From assembly GCA_951812505.1 (NCBI GenBank), contig CATOSI010000002.1, positions 868,001 to 932,000 of the forward strand: a stretch of 64,000 nt of DNA, read 5' to 3'. The position numbers and the translations under genes are program-made. Source of the DNA: an uncultured Dehalococcoidia bacterium (lineage in GTDB: Bacteria > Chloroflexota > Dehalococcoidia > Lucifugimonadales > UBA1123). The notes under the pieces were generated by a model. It was not told the origin of the DNA and did no database searches. It worked only from the letters and a program-made list of their open reading frames with translations. Shown piece by piece: positions 38,436 to 47,750 of this stretch; position 1 is the stretch's first letter, and each line of letters begins with the position of its first letter.

Positions 38436-39410
38436 TCAGAACCTGATCCTCTCTATCTCGTCCAGCGTGATCTGGTCCCCGGTGCGATCGTACAGCCTCG
38501 TGGTCTGAGAGGACTCGTGCGCTGCGATGGCGCGAGCGTCCTCGAGACTACCGCCATTGGAGAGATAATTGGTGATTCCGGTGGCCCGGAAGCTGTGGAA
38601 GTTGATCGTAGAAGGCAGTCCGGCGGCCCTGGCGCGACGCCTCACCATCTGGAACACGATCTGCCTGCTCATGCGGGTCCCCTTCAGCCGACGCCTGGTG
38701 ATGTCGAGAGCCTGGAACATCGGCGCCTTCGGCGTGCGCCACAGGCCGGTGGCGTCCATGTACTCCCCTAGGTATTCGACGAGCCTGTGGTGCACCGGCA
38801 CCTGGTGCTCCTTGCCTCCCTTCTCGTGCAGCAGGAACATGCGCTGGTGGTTGGAGATACGGTAGTCCTAAACGTCCATCGCGATCACAGCACCGACCCG
38901 TCCGAAGGTGTACAGCATCGCGCCTATGAGCGCGCGGTCCCTGAGACCTCCGATCTTTCCTACAGGAATCGACTCGATCAGCGTCCGGGCCTCGTCGTCG
39001 CTGAGTACCGGTGTCTTGCCGACGCGGACCACATGCCGCGGTCTCTGGACCGAAGTCGCCGGGTTTGTCTGGAGAACGCCTCCCGACACCAGCCAGTCGA
39101 AGCACCTGCTGATGGCGGACAGGTGCTGCCTGACAGAGGCTCGCGAGAGCGGGAGATGCTCGACATACGCGGCGACGTGGATGGGCATGACGTCGCCGAG
39201 GCCGTGCAGCCCCCGCCCCTCGCACCAGTCCATGAACCGGCAGACGGCGCGGTAGTATGCCTCGCGGGTGTTGGGGTTTCGGATGGTCACGGCGAAGAAG
39301 TCCACGAACCTCCAGGCCGTCCGATCGTCCGCGGCGACCATCGGCGGCAGCCGGTCCGCGAATGCGGCGAGAGGCGCTGCCGCTGAGGACCGAACGAGCT
39401 GTTGAGTTAT
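38436..39410 (-). pseudogene. tyrosine recombinase/integrase with internal amber codon and possible lost start
   Basis: The frame covers the N-terminal SAM-like domain (IRNPNTREAYYRAVCRFMDW) and the catalytic domain (GLRDRALIGAMLYTFGRVGA with the first Arg, LHEKGGKEHQVPVHH, HSFRATGITNYL, then HESSQTTRLYDR with the nucleophilic Tyr). A TAG at 38868-38870 follows AMDV, where relatives read MxVEDY, so GAG to TAG is likely. At the 5' end the frame extends to an ATA at 39410 with AGGAG five bases upstream, as if the start ATG had also mutated. The first in-frame ATG is at 39341. Non-functional unless suppressed. Confidence 0.85.
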
Positions 39411-39553
39411 GAAAACTCCTGCTTTTCGGAGGTATCTGGAAAAGTGCTTAAGAATTTACCATAACTACGTTTATGTTAGTCTCTATTTGGAAGTCTTGGG
39501 CATCTTCATTTCGTGATTCAGCGACCATCGTCCGGAATTTGTCCGGTCGAGTT

Positions 39554-40843
39554 TCAGGACCGCGGCCGGACTCGCCGCATCTCACTCTCGACCAATTTCT
39601 CAGGCGCGGGCGTTGCCAGCGTGAGCACGGCGGCGAAGACCATGAGGCCGACGCCAACCCACCATGCGAGTTCATATGTACCGGTGTAGTCGTGGACGTA
39701 GCCCGCGGAGGGCGCTCCGAGTCCGCCTACGACCAGATTGATCGGATTGGCCAGCCCGCGGATACTGCCGACGCTCTCGCGTCCGAAGTAGTCGGCCCAG
39801 ATGAAGTTCTGCAGGAACATCATGCCGCCGATGCCCAGTCCGAATACAGACATTGAGATGAACATCATCGGGATGTCATTTGCATAGACCGTCATGACGC
39901 TCGCCACGGCAAGCATCGCAAATCCTGTCGCCCCGAGGATGCGGGCGGGAACGCGCCTGACCAGCATTCCGAAGGTGAAGGTAGCCACACCCGCGCATAC
40001 GGCGTCGAAAGCGGTGGCGAAAGAGATCAGTGTTGGATCGAGTCCCCTGTCCATGAAAGCAGGAATTCTGTGGAGGTCGACCATGCCGGATGCCAGCGAA
40101 GCGGCGCTGAATACTATCACCAGTCTCCACAGCGAGGACGTGCGCACAGCCTCGGACACGGTCCATGAGACTTCTGCCTGCGTTGAACCTGGCCCTGCTG
40201 AATCATTCTCCACTTGATTCGGTTCTATCTCGCAATCCGGGAGCAACCCCATGTCTTCGGGCTGACGTCTGACGAATATGGCCGCAAGCGGCACGATCAC
40301 GCCCATGCCGATGATGGCCAGGATGATCCAGGTCACCTCCCAACCGACAGCATCAATCAGGTATTGGGTCAGGGGGACGAACACCATCGCGCCTATGGGA
40401 ACGCCCAGAGACATGAACGCCAGGGCACGTCCTCTGTTGCGAACGAACCATTTGAGAACGGGCACAGATGTCGCTAACGCTCCGGGACCGCTCATGCCCA
40501 CGAGCCCCATGATGACGAACAGCATGATCAGCTGCCATGCGTGACCAATGTGGGAGAGTCCCATAAGGGCGAGTCCGGTCATAATTGAGGCGACCGGCAG
40601 TATGACTCGCGATCCGTGACTGTCCAGCAGCGGTCCTATCACGGGACTGGACAGCGCTCCCGCTCCCCGTCGCGCGGTCTGGGCCCATCCGAAGGAGGAG
40701 CGACCAATGCCAAGAGCGTCGCCCATCGGCTTGATGAACAGTCCGAAGTTCAGCGTCGCCATCGCCATGCTGCCGGCGCTGGAGGCTGCCATCACCCCGA
40801 CGATCACCCATCCGTAGAAGAACCGTCCGGGCTTACTGTTCAT
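39554..40843 (-). CDS. MFS transporter
   Basis: 429 residues from the ATG at 40843 (MNSKPGRFFYGWVIVG). About twelve membrane segments are visible, for example LIMLFVIMGLVGMSGPGALA, VGWEVTWIILAIIGMGVIV and LGIGGMMFLQNFIWADYFGR. The FFYGWVIV start and the loop before segment 4 (WFVRNRGRALAFMSLG) are typical of the oxalate/formate- or monocarboxylate-type MFS branch. The central loop between helices 6 and 7 is acidic. Substrate cannot be told. It is flanked by a dead integrase and an IS256. Confidence 0.85.
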   Translation of the reverse strand: MNSKPGRFFYGWVIVGVMAASSAGSMAMATLNFGLFIKPMGDALGIGRSSFGWAQTARRGAGALSSPVIGPLLDSHGSRVILPVASIMTGLALMGLSHIGHAWQLIMLFVIMGLVGMSGPGALATSVPVLKWFVRNRGRALAFMSLGVPIGAMVFVPLTQYLIDAVGWEVTWIILAIIGMGVIVPLAAIFVRRQPEDMGLLPDCEIEPNQVENDSAGPGSTQAEVSWTVSEAVRTSSLWRLVIVFSAASLASGMVDLHRIPAFMDRGLDPTLISFATAFDAVCAGVATFTFGMLVRRVPARILGATGFAMLAVASVMTVYANDIPMMFISMSVFGLGIGGMMFLQNFIWADYFGRESVGSIRGLANPINLVVGGLGAPSAGYVHDYTGTYELAWWVGVGLMVFAAVLTLATPAPEKLVESEMRRVRPRS

Positions 40844-41271
40844 GAGTTGTCTCGAGCATCGCTTCTTCCGGATGTACCCATGCACTCGATAAGAAAGCCC
40901 GCTGTCGCCATCCACCTCCCCCCGTGTTTACCAGAATCCCCCGAACAGGATAATGGAAGAGAGGCGACGCAGTCTCCGGTCGACGCCGGAGAGGCTTCAT
41001 GTGAGGCGCTCTACTCGGTAGAGGTAGTTCCTGGGGCACCGATTCACCATGTTCAACGTGAACTGGTCATCCCCTGTTCCGGCCTGTTCTCCAGCGCTTG
41101 GTTCGCCAGCAGTTGCCGCAGGTCGTATCGCCTGAGAAGAACGATGACGGAACGCCAAGCTCCAGTGGTCCACATCCGTTCTCGTTTACAGGCCTCCGTC
41201 CGCAGGCGGTGACAACCACGTGGTATTCGACAAGGGTCAGGTAGCCCCCAGCGCGGAGGTTACGTCAAATG
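40844..41271. other. intergenic stretch, no gene seen
   Basis: 428 bp upstream of the MFS gene up to the IS256 end. Should contain the transporter promoter. No tRNA or coding frame found. Confidence 0.45.
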
Positions 41272-41285
41272 GTGTGTAAACGAAG

Positions 41286-42513
41286 TCAGGCGACAACCTC
41301 TTGCGCGGTCTGTACAGCTATCCCATCTTTGTACTTCTCGCCGATATAGACGGCCTTCATCAGCTCCGGCGCGTTGAGCCGTCTGAAGCGCTGTTCGACT
41401 ACCATCAGCATCTTCCAGATCACCGCTATCGCCCTGTCCACCCGCTTGTACCTCTTTGCCGCGTCAGTCCTCAGTCTCAACGCCGCGAACGGTGATTCCA
41501 CCGGGTTGGTCGTCCGAAGGTGCTGCCAGTGTTCCCTGGGATAGTCGTAGAACGCGACCATCCTCTCCCAGTCCCGATCCAGACTCATGTCCACGCTCTG
41601 CACACCACCGGGAGAACACCGATCTCAAGCGTTCGGCCTCCCGACGGCTCTCCGCATATGGTATTCGCTTCAGCATCATCTTCGCCTGTGCCTGGTCCCG
41701 CTTCGGAAGCCTGTCCAGAACGTTCAGCAGCTTGTGGTTCCAGCAGCGTTGCTCATCAGCCTCGGGATAGACATTCCTCAACGCTCCCCATATCCCGAGA
41801 TGACCGTCTCCTACAACCAGCCTCGGACAGTTCATACCCCGACTCTTCAGGCTCCTGAGCGTCTCAGACCAGCTCTCCACAGATTCCCTGTATCCGGGCT
41901 CGGCGCTCAGTACCCGCTTGCTGCCGTCGCTCAGGGCGGCTATCACCACCAGGATTGCCGCCTTCTCACGTTCAAGACCAGCCTTCACGTACACACCGTC
42001 AACCCACACATACACCACCTCCAAGTCGTCGAGACGGCGACCGCGCCACTCCGCCAGTTCGATGTTCCATCTGTCCTTCAGTCTCGCAACGGTCGGAGCG
42101 GACACCGGCGCGTCATCTCCCAACAGCCCCCGCAACGCCAGGTCGAAGTCCCCCTCGGACAGACCGTGAAGGTATAGCTGGGGTATGAGTTCGGACACCT
42201 CGTTGGTCCTTCGTGTGAACAGAGGCAACAGTCTGCTCTCGAACTTCTCCTCGGTGTTTCTGACCCTGGGCCTGCGTACCTCTATCGTTCCTGAACTGAG
42301 CGTCAGCTTCCTGGGTCTCGCGTATCCGTTTCTATAGCCGCTGTCGTTGTCGGAATCCGAGCGGCGGACGGACTTCGCTCTCCCCAGGAACTCGGTAAGC
42401 TCCGCTTCGAGCACGTGTTGGACCAGGTCTTGCATCTGTCCTCTGAGCCAATGCTCCAGAGTGTCCCACTCGGGCCTTGACTCATTGGTCTCATCAGTGG
42501 TTTGCTTTCTCAT
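41286..42513 (-). pseudogene. IS256-family transposase, frameshifted
   Basis: The frame from the ATG at 42513 gives the N-terminal and catalytic regions: LRGQMQDLVQHVLEAELTEF, GLSEGDFDLALRGLLGDDA, VVYVWVDGVYVKAG with an Asp of the DDE triad, and LVVGDGHLGIW. At about 41590-41605 it shifts. The remaining C-terminus (MSLDRDWERMVAFYDYPREH, TTNPVESPF with the Glu, VEQRFRRLNAPELMKAVY) lies in another frame to 41286. Probably inactive by a single-base change, unless this is an assembly error. Confidence 0.85.
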
Positions 42514-42534
42514 GGGCGGTGTGTCTCCTCTTCT

Positions 42535-42552
42535 GGGCTTCAGCCCTTTTTT
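42535..42552 (+). terminator. rho-independent terminator-like hairpin in IS256 end
   Basis: GGGCTTCAGCCC forms a short stem followed by six T, on the plus strand. It sits just outside the transposase start, where it would stop transcription crossing the element rightward. Confidence 0.45.
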
Positions 42553-42607
42553 GTGCTTTGAGGAGGTTACACCGCCTGATCTATTTACACACGAATTGAG
42601 GATACCT

Positions 42608-42694
42608 CTAGGCCACCCGCTTAGCAGCTTCAGCCTGTTCGGGAACGTCGTCCACGAGGTATCGTATGAGCACGTTGGTGTCGAGCGCAGTCAT
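42608..42694 (-). pseudogene. vapC: VapC PIN-domain toxin, truncated after 27 residues
   Basis: The ATG at 42694 overlaps the antitoxin stop (ATGA). The peptide MTALDTNVLIRYLVDDVPEQ is the canonical PIN start with the first catalytic Asp. It stops at a TAG at 42608, 15 bp from the IS256 end. The rest of the PIN domain is missing. Confidence 0.8.
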
Positions 42695-42924
42695 CCCTCG
42701 ACGGATCCCTCGGCGATGGCCTCTTCCATGTCTTCGAGGCTCACGGGAGGACCGTCATACTTCAGGCTGCCGATTAGGCGGCTAGTGGGACGGACCGGCA
42801 TTATCAGCACGCCCTCGTCAAGGATGGCGTAGCGCACCTTGTCCCCTGCCTTCACCGCCAGTGAATCCCTGACGGCCTTGGGCAACGTGGTCTGGCCTTT
42901 GATGGTTATACTGGACTCGAACAT
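42691..42924 (-). CDS. vapB: AbrB/MazE-type antitoxin (VapB)
   Basis: 77 residues. A SpoVT/AbrB swapped-hairpin domain (SITIKGQTTLPKAVRDSL, then LAVKAGDKVRYAILDEG) is followed by a short C-terminal segment ending LEDMEEAIAEGS that would bind a PIN toxin. It overlaps the truncated vapC by four bases. With the toxin destroyed it is an orphan antitoxin and may only autoregulate. Confidence 0.85.
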   Translation of the reverse strand: MFESSITIKGQTTLPKAVRDSLAVKAGDKVRYAILDEGVLIMPVRPTSRLIGSLKYDGPPVSLEDMEEAIAEGSVEG

Positions 42925-42954
42925 TGAAATTCTCCTGCTGGCATTAAGTTGAAT

Positions 42955-43529
42955 ACGTGCATTCGTAGGAGACAGCTGGTAGAGCAGCGTGTGCAGGAGC
43001 TCAACCGATTGGACAAGGGAATATCGGCAAGCGCCAAGAAATCAACAGAGCGTCATATCCGCTGGCTGGACAAGGAGATAGAACAACTGGAAGCGGAGTA
43101 TAAGGAGCTATTGGCGCATAACTCCAAGTTGCGCAGGCTGGCCGATCTGTACCGTAGCGTTCCTGATGTCGGACAGTTGACCGCGGCGGCGTTGGTTGCC
43201 TATCTGCCGGAACTGGGGCGATGGGACGGAAGCGCACTGACGTCGCTGGTAGGGTTGGCTCCGTGGTCTCGAGACGGTGGAAAGAAGAGGGAATACGAGC
43301 AATCCGAGGTGGTCGTTCCACAGTGCGACGGGCGTTATACATCTGTGCCTGGGCGGTGCTCAGAGTCGATGGAGAGTTGCGCCGCTTCTACAGGAGGCTC
43401 CGTGAACGTGGCAAGCCGGACAAGGTGGCCCTGGTGGCGGTGGCTCGCAAACTCCTGCTGCAGCTGAACGCAGTGGCTCGCAGAGGGACCCCCTGGGTGG
43501 ACCAGCATAATCCGCAAACGTCCTCATGA
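42955..43529 (+). pseudogene. IS110-family transposase C-terminal relic, frameshifted
   Basis: The first frame reads LVEQRVQELNRLDKGISA, a coiled segment, then RLADLYRSVPDVGQLTAAAL and LTSLVGLAPWSRDGGKK, the helix-hairpin-helix part of Transposase_20. After GGKKR the reading moves to another frame: GIRAIRGGRSTVRRALYICA and KPDKVALVAVARKLLLQLNA, ending at 43529. The N-terminal DEDD domain is absent. Confidence 0.8.
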
Positions 43530-43858
43530 GGCTTCAAAAACTTGACATCCAACACGGATACTTCTGACAATAGCTCCATCTACTTGGAACTGGGGCCGGA
43601 TCCGACGGGCAGCTTAGCAACTGTGCCATAAGAGTCAAAGCACGCAATCTACGAATATACTCTATACAGGGTCTAATGGATAGGACAGAATCGGTTGAGA
43701 AGCACCGGAAGTCTTGAGAGAATTACCGTAACGGGAATTCGACTGGTCAGGGTGGTCAGGATTGCTCACAGAGTGCTCAGCAGCTACGTCAAACTCGCGT
43801 GAGGATGACAGGACCGAACAGAATGCTTTATGCGAGCATTGAAAAGTAGGAGTTCGGC
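43530..43858. other. intergenic stretch, no gene seen
   Basis: About 330 bp with no recognisable frame. Presumably holds the promoter of the gene at 43859. Confidence 0.45.
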
Positions 43859-45013
43859 ATGGACGTCAAGATTCTGGCGCGTCGCATCATGGAAGCCCAG
43901 AAGGAGAGGCAGACGGACTGTGTGATATGGCCTGGGTATCCGGCTACGTGGCACGAACTTACACCTAGCCTGTTTCGTTATTACTCGCCACGAGCATGGA
44001 TCGCGTATCGTATTTCACAGGAAACGATAGATTCCTTAAAAAGCCATAAGTGGTTTCAAGACCCATCTGTGGCAAAGATGCTGACGTCATATCTGATCGA
44101 TGAGTGGTTGCTGGACAAGGAGGCCACGTTAGTGGCCATGGACTTGATCCGAGAAATCCAGCAGCGCGGTCCTCTCCCGGTCTATACACGAGCAGAACGA
44201 TTACTTCGCTATCTATCTGGTGAGACATTTACGGTTGGAGAGTATATACCCCTGAAGATGATTACAGCCCAGAATGCCGGCGATACGGACAGCTATGAAC
44301 CTACTCTCGGAGCTCTCGCCTGGTCAGAGTCCGAGAACTGGCAAGAGATTCAATTTCTACTTGGTCATCTGAAGTCGCATGGTTGGATTCAGTTTGACCG
44401 GGACGATGGAGAAGTCATCAGTTGCGTAGTTACGGTGGACGGCCACTCGAAGATTGCCGAAGCGGAAACCAGTATGGGTCCGGCCCAGAGCGTAGTCGGC
44501 ACACGGTTTGATACAAGTATGGACGAGGCTATTGAAGACGACGATGAAAGTTTCCTGAACAAGGACTTTGAGATACCGAGTATACATGAGCTACCTATTG
44601 CTAGTGATGTATCTGGAATAATCCAAGCTCGCCTGGAGGAGGCCCAGTTATGCTTCTCTAAGGGAGCCCATCTTTCGGTCATTTTCCTTTGTGGCAGCAT
44701 CCTCGAGGGTGTTCTCCTCGGCGCGGCACAGCGCGAACCTGAGAGATTCAATCGCTCGTCAGTCAGTCCAAAACAGAACGGCAAGGTGAAATTTTTCGAT
44801 AGATGGTCTCTGTCCGAATTCATCAATGTGGCGCATGACATTGGATTACTTGAACTTGACGTACAAAAATATAGCCACGATTTACGCGACTTCAGAAATC
44901 ATATTCACCCATACCGACAGATAGAGTCGGGTTTCAAGCCTGATGGGCACACAGCTGCGATATGCTTGCAGGTGCTCAAGGCAGCCCTTGCAAGCGTAGC
45001 GGGTAAGCGTTAG
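43859..45013 (+). CDS. uncharacterised protein with HEPN-like C-terminal domain
   Basis: 384 residues. The N-terminal ~210 residues are not recognised (WPGYPATWHELTPSLFRYYS; WQEIQFLLGHLKSHGWIQFD resembles a winged-helix segment). An acidic linker (DEAIEDDDESFLNKD) leads to a helical C-terminal domain: LEEAQLCFSKGAHLSVIFLC, SILEGVLLGAA and DLRDFRNHIHPYRQ. RNxxH in the last motif matches the catalytic signature of HEPN ribonucleases. A toxin or defence role is inferred. The start ATG has AGGAG about seven bases upstream. No partner is adjacent. Confidence 0.6.
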   Translation: MDVKILARRIMEAQKERQTDCVIWPGYPATWHELTPSLFRYYSPRAWIAYRISQETIDSLKSHKWFQDPSVAKMLTSYLIDEWLLDKEATLVAMDLIREIQQRGPLPVYTRAERLLRYLSGETFTVGEYIPLKMITAQNAGDTDSYEPTLGALAWSESENWQEIQFLLGHLKSHGWIQFDRDDGEVISCVVTVDGHSKIAEAETSMGPAQSVVGTRFDTSMDEAIEDDDESFLNKDFEIPSIHELPIASDVSGIIQARLEEAQLCFSKGAHLSVIFLCGSILEGVLLGAAQREPERFNRSSVSPKQNGKVKFFDRWSLSEFINVAHDIGLLELDVQKYSHDLRDFRNHIHPYRQIESGFKPDGHTAAICLQVLKAALASVAGKR

Positions 45014-45073
45014 TAGGTCTGATTGGAGTAGAGTCGAACGCTTGATTCTGCGCGCTCGAAGCAAAGGAGTTTC

Positions 45074-45313
45074 ATGGTTACAACAGCTATCGACATTACG
45101 CAACTGCTACGCGAATTCGGCGGTAATCCCCAACAGGCGCGGGGCATCGCCGAGTTCTTGGGGTTCGATCCTGTCCCAAGCCCCGAAGGTCAACTGGCCG
45201 GTCCGCGCACAGCAGGTCTAAAGCAGTTCTTTCAGAGTCGGGATGACCCGTTCGGCGTCAACGATGTAAACGGCGGAGTAATAATGTACCAGGCAGGCAG
45301 CTCGACAGCCTGA
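45074..45313 (+). CDS. short protein, probably the truncated 5' end of a larger gene (79 residues)
   Basis: ATG at 45074 with AAAGGAG upstream. It reads DITQLLREFGGNPQQARGIA and LAGPRTAGLKQFFQSRDDPF, which looks like the N-terminus of a large restriction or helicase-type protein. It stops at 45313 inside the 48-bp repeat just before the ISNCY element, so truncation is likely. Confidence 0.45.
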   Translation: MVTTAIDITQLLREFGGNPQQARGIAEFLGFDPVPSPEGQLAGPRTAGLKQFFQSRDDPFGVNDVNGGVIMYQAGSSTA

Positions 45314-45316
45314 TTA
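45269..45316 (+). repeat. 48-bp dispersed repeat, copy 2
   Basis: Matches the reverse complement of 8798-8845 with three T/C differences. It forms the last 15 codons of the 79-residue frame and abuts the left side of the ISNCY element. Confidence 0.6.
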
Positions 45317-45318
45317 TG

Positions 45319-46975
45319 GTGTCATTGCTGAGGGATTTTGTCCGCTTAAGTGCTAAGGGAAATTGTCCTTCCCTAACTTGCTATATTACCAGTCCACAAT
45401 ATCGTTGGCGTCAGTCTAGATGGCGATATAGGTGGACTCTCGGCGTTCATGTACTTTTTCACCGTGTCTCTGTGTATACCCAGTTCTCGGGCGATCCCAC
45501 GTATGGACAGCCCCTTTCGCTTCGCCTTCTGCACCGCGTTCCACCTGGCAGTCTGAAGCGGCGTGGCCTTCCTGGGCCGCGGGCTCACAGCTTTGCGAAC
45601 TCGTCCCGTCCCGTTGCGACCGGAGGTGGCAGTGGGATGCTCGGCATCGTGATCAATGTCCAGGGTCGCCAGCTTGGCTGCCCATTTGCTACTCAGGCCG
45701 TTGGTGGGCTGATGGAGGATGGGTGAGTGCGTGGTTCTCCCAGCGAAGCCCCGAAGGACACTGGGACGCGGTGGCGCTTCCTGAGATGGGATGTCGCGCC
45801 CCTCGTGCTGCACTGCCAGGCTGTCGTCCAGTCCTTCGAGCACATCTACAGCTGCTCCGGCGTAGGTCGGCCTGTCCGTGCCGGGCAGCAGTTGCAGGGT
45901 GCGCCAGCGGTATCTGACCGTGTTGTCCCTGGCGACTCTGCGCCTGTACTTGAAGCACAGGATCTTCTCCAGACACATCCCTTCGTCCGCTGCGCGATAG
46001 GCGGCGGCCGACCCCTGAGTAGGCACCTTGAAGCGGTTGTTGAAGCGCGGAAGGAAGCCTTCCAACACGCGATTGGCGTCGTCGATCGAGCTCGCACCTG
46101 CAAGTCGGAGTTCGCTGACGAGCCTGTCCTGGAACGTTCCCGCGGCACGTTCCACTCTCCCCTTGGCCTGAGGCGAAAGAGCGAAGATCAGCTGTATCCC
46201 AAGCTCGTCCATAGCTCGAGAGAACCGGGTGGGAGCAGCGGCAGTCTCCGGCGAAGGCGTGTGCTTGAAGACGGCGTGCCTGTCCGCATAGAGCGCCAGC
46301 GGTATGCCGCGACACCGTATCAGTCCATCGAGGAGCGAGAAGTAGCTGCGGGTGTTCTCCAGCTCACAGAACAGGGCATTGACTACGATCCCGCTGGCGT
46401 CGTCCACTGCCAGCAGCAGCGTGAACTGCGGTCCTTCTATGCCAAGCCATCTGTGGTAGCTGCCGTCTACCTGTATCAGCATACCCTCACACGGCATCCG
46501 TTGACGACGAACTCGGTGCTTCGGAGGCCGACGCCGACGGGGGCTGTTCACACCGGCGTTAGTCAGTGTCCTGAGTAACGTGTCGCGACCGATGTCTATG
46601 CCTTCTCGCTCCCTCAGCAACTCGCTCAGGTGTGTATGGTTGACGCCGGCGTATCGCGTCCGAGCCAGACGTACTGCTTCAATCGCCAGTGTACTCGGTG
46701 TAGCGTTGGCTGGTCTGCGACCTCTGTTGCCGTGAGCAATTGCGGCTGCTCCCTCCCGTCGATATGCCGCCAGTATGCGCCTGGTGTGGCGTGTGCTCAG
46801 TCCCATCAGTGTCGCTGCATGGTCTATCGTCATGTGGTCTGCCAATAAGCTGTTGAGAACTTTGAGTCTTGCTTGTTCGTGCTGCGTCAATGTCACTTGC
46901 TCCATAATTGTGTGACATATTCGCTGAACAGTTATGACGGACGGAACCGCTGGCCGTTAACACTCTGAGGGGACA
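45319..46975 (-). mobile_element. ISNCY-family insertion sequence (limits approximate)
   Basis: Around the transposase, the left flank has two related units GCTGAGGGATTTTGTCC (45327) and GCTAAGGGAAATTGTCC (45352), and the right flank a TTCAGCGAATATGTCAC unit read inward. These look like transposase-binding repeats. No clean target duplication was found, so the ends are estimates. Confidence 0.55.
45373..46905 (-). CDS. ISNCY-family rve-core transposase
   Basis: 510 residues. N-terminal HTH: MTIDHAATLMGLSTRHTRRI. DDE core: GMLIQVDGSYHRWLG with the first Asp, YADRHAVFKHT with the second, and SPQAKGRVERAAGTFQDRLV supplying the Glu. A C-terminal resolvase-type HTH is present (KGLSIRGIARELGIHRDTVK). 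The frame is intact and about the usual length for the family. Confidence 0.85.
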   Translation of the reverse strand: MEQVTLTQHEQARLKVLNSLLADHMTIDHAATLMGLSTRHTRRILAAYRREGAAAIAHGNRGRRPANATPSTLAIEAVRLARTRYAGVNHTHLSELLREREGIDIGRDTLLRTLTNAGVNSPRRRRPPKHRVRRQRMPCEGMLIQVDGSYHRWLGIEGPQFTLLLAVDDASGIVVNALFCELENTRSYFSLLDGLIRCRGIPLALYADRHAVFKHTPSPETAAAPTRFSRAMDELGIQLIFALSPQAKGRVERAAGTFQDRLVSELRLAGASSIDDANRVLEGFLPRFNNRFKVPTQGSAAAYRAADEGMCLEKILCFKYRRRVARDNTVRYRWRTLQLLPGTDRPTYAGAAVDVLEGLDDSLAVQHEGRDIPSQEAPPRPSVLRGFAGRTTHSPILHQPTNGLSSKWAAKLATLDIDHDAEHPTATSGRNGTGRVRKAVSPRPRKATPLQTARWNAVQKAKRKGLSIRGIARELGIHRDTVKKYMNAESPPISPSRLTPTILWTGNIAS

Positions 46976-47155
46976 CATTCCAATATCCCTTTCAGCGGGA
47001 TTATGCTATCTATGACGTTATCTCAAATTACCCTTCAGACTACAGACGGGGGTAATCAGGGGTGGCGTAGGGATTTCATGGTCAGGTCAGCTACGTCGAG
47101 GTGTTAGGATCAAGCACGGTTCAGTTACGAGTTCCGCCCACTACTACCAGAGTGC

Positions 47156-47731
47156 CTATTGAAACTCTATCCTGTCGGAGGGCCAGTAGCTGAGCCAGGC
47201 GCGACCGATGACGTACTCGTCCGACACGAATCCCCACTGACGCGAGTCGCTGGACACAAGCCGGTTGTCGCCCAAGACGTAGTACGAATCTTCCGTTACA
47301 CGGATAGGACCGAAGCTTCGGGCGTCGGAATGGACAATGTAAGACTCTTCCAATCGCTCCCCGTTTCGGATGACCCGGCCGGTATCTATCTCAATGATAT
47401 CTCCCGGCAGGCCGATCACCCGCTTCACCAGGGCACGGGACGGTTCTTGCGGATGCAGCATGACGATGATGTCGCCGCGCTCGGGGGGATGGAACGCGAA
47501 CAGCGCGTTATCATCGCCTAAGTCGGGCGCGAACGGAATAAGTCCGGTCAGCGCGTCAGGACTCAGTCGGGAAAACACCAGCTTGTTGGTGATCAGGTGC
47601 TGTCCGTCGACCAGGGTGGGAGTCATGCTGAAGCCGTCTACCTTGAAGTTCTCAATGCTGAAGTGTATGGAGAGGAACACCGCGAGTGACACCAACGCAG
47701 TATGCACCAGTTCCCTTATGATCTCTCGCAC
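47156..47731 (-). CDS. lepB: signal peptidase I, left copy
   Basis: 191 residues, GTG start. One N-terminal membrane helix, then VDGFSMTPTLVDGQ with the catalytic Ser, ERGDIIVM, ALVKRVIGLPGDIIE with the catalytic Lys, and YYVLGDNRLVSSDSR (box E). It cleaves signal peptides at the outer membrane face. It is the last gene of a minus-strand series protease - lipoprotein - membrane protein - peptidase. Its counterpart at 58324-58911 ends the mirrored series. A dedicated role in exporting the operon's own secreted proteins is inferred. Confidence 0.93.
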   Translation of the reverse strand: MREIIRELVHTALVSLAVFLSIHFSIENFKVDGFSMTPTLVDGQHLITNKLVFSRLSPDALTGLIPFAPDLGDDNALFAFHPPERGDIIVMLHPQEPSRALVKRVIGLPGDIIEIDTGRVIRNGERLEESYIVHSDARSFGPIRVTEDSYYVLGDNRLVSSDSRQWGFVSDEYVIGRAWLSYWPSDRIEFQ

Positions 47732-47750
47732 TCGTACTCCACCTATCGGC

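Larger units (their letters stand above)
41272..42592 (-). mobile_element. IS256-family insertion sequence (about 1321 bp)
   Basis: Terminal inverted repeats GTGTGTAAACGAAGTCAGGCG (left) and GTGTGTAAATAGATCAGGCG (right, read inward) bound the transposase gene. No 8-9 bp target duplication is visible, suggesting later rearrangement. Its right end lies 15 bp from a truncated VapC gene. Confidence 0.85.

Noticed and set aside
8279..38870. Two in-frame TAG codons as a sign of stop-codon reassignment
   Set aside because: TAG also ends normal genes here (for example the PycC cyclase at 19579-19581), so independent nonsense mutations are simpler.
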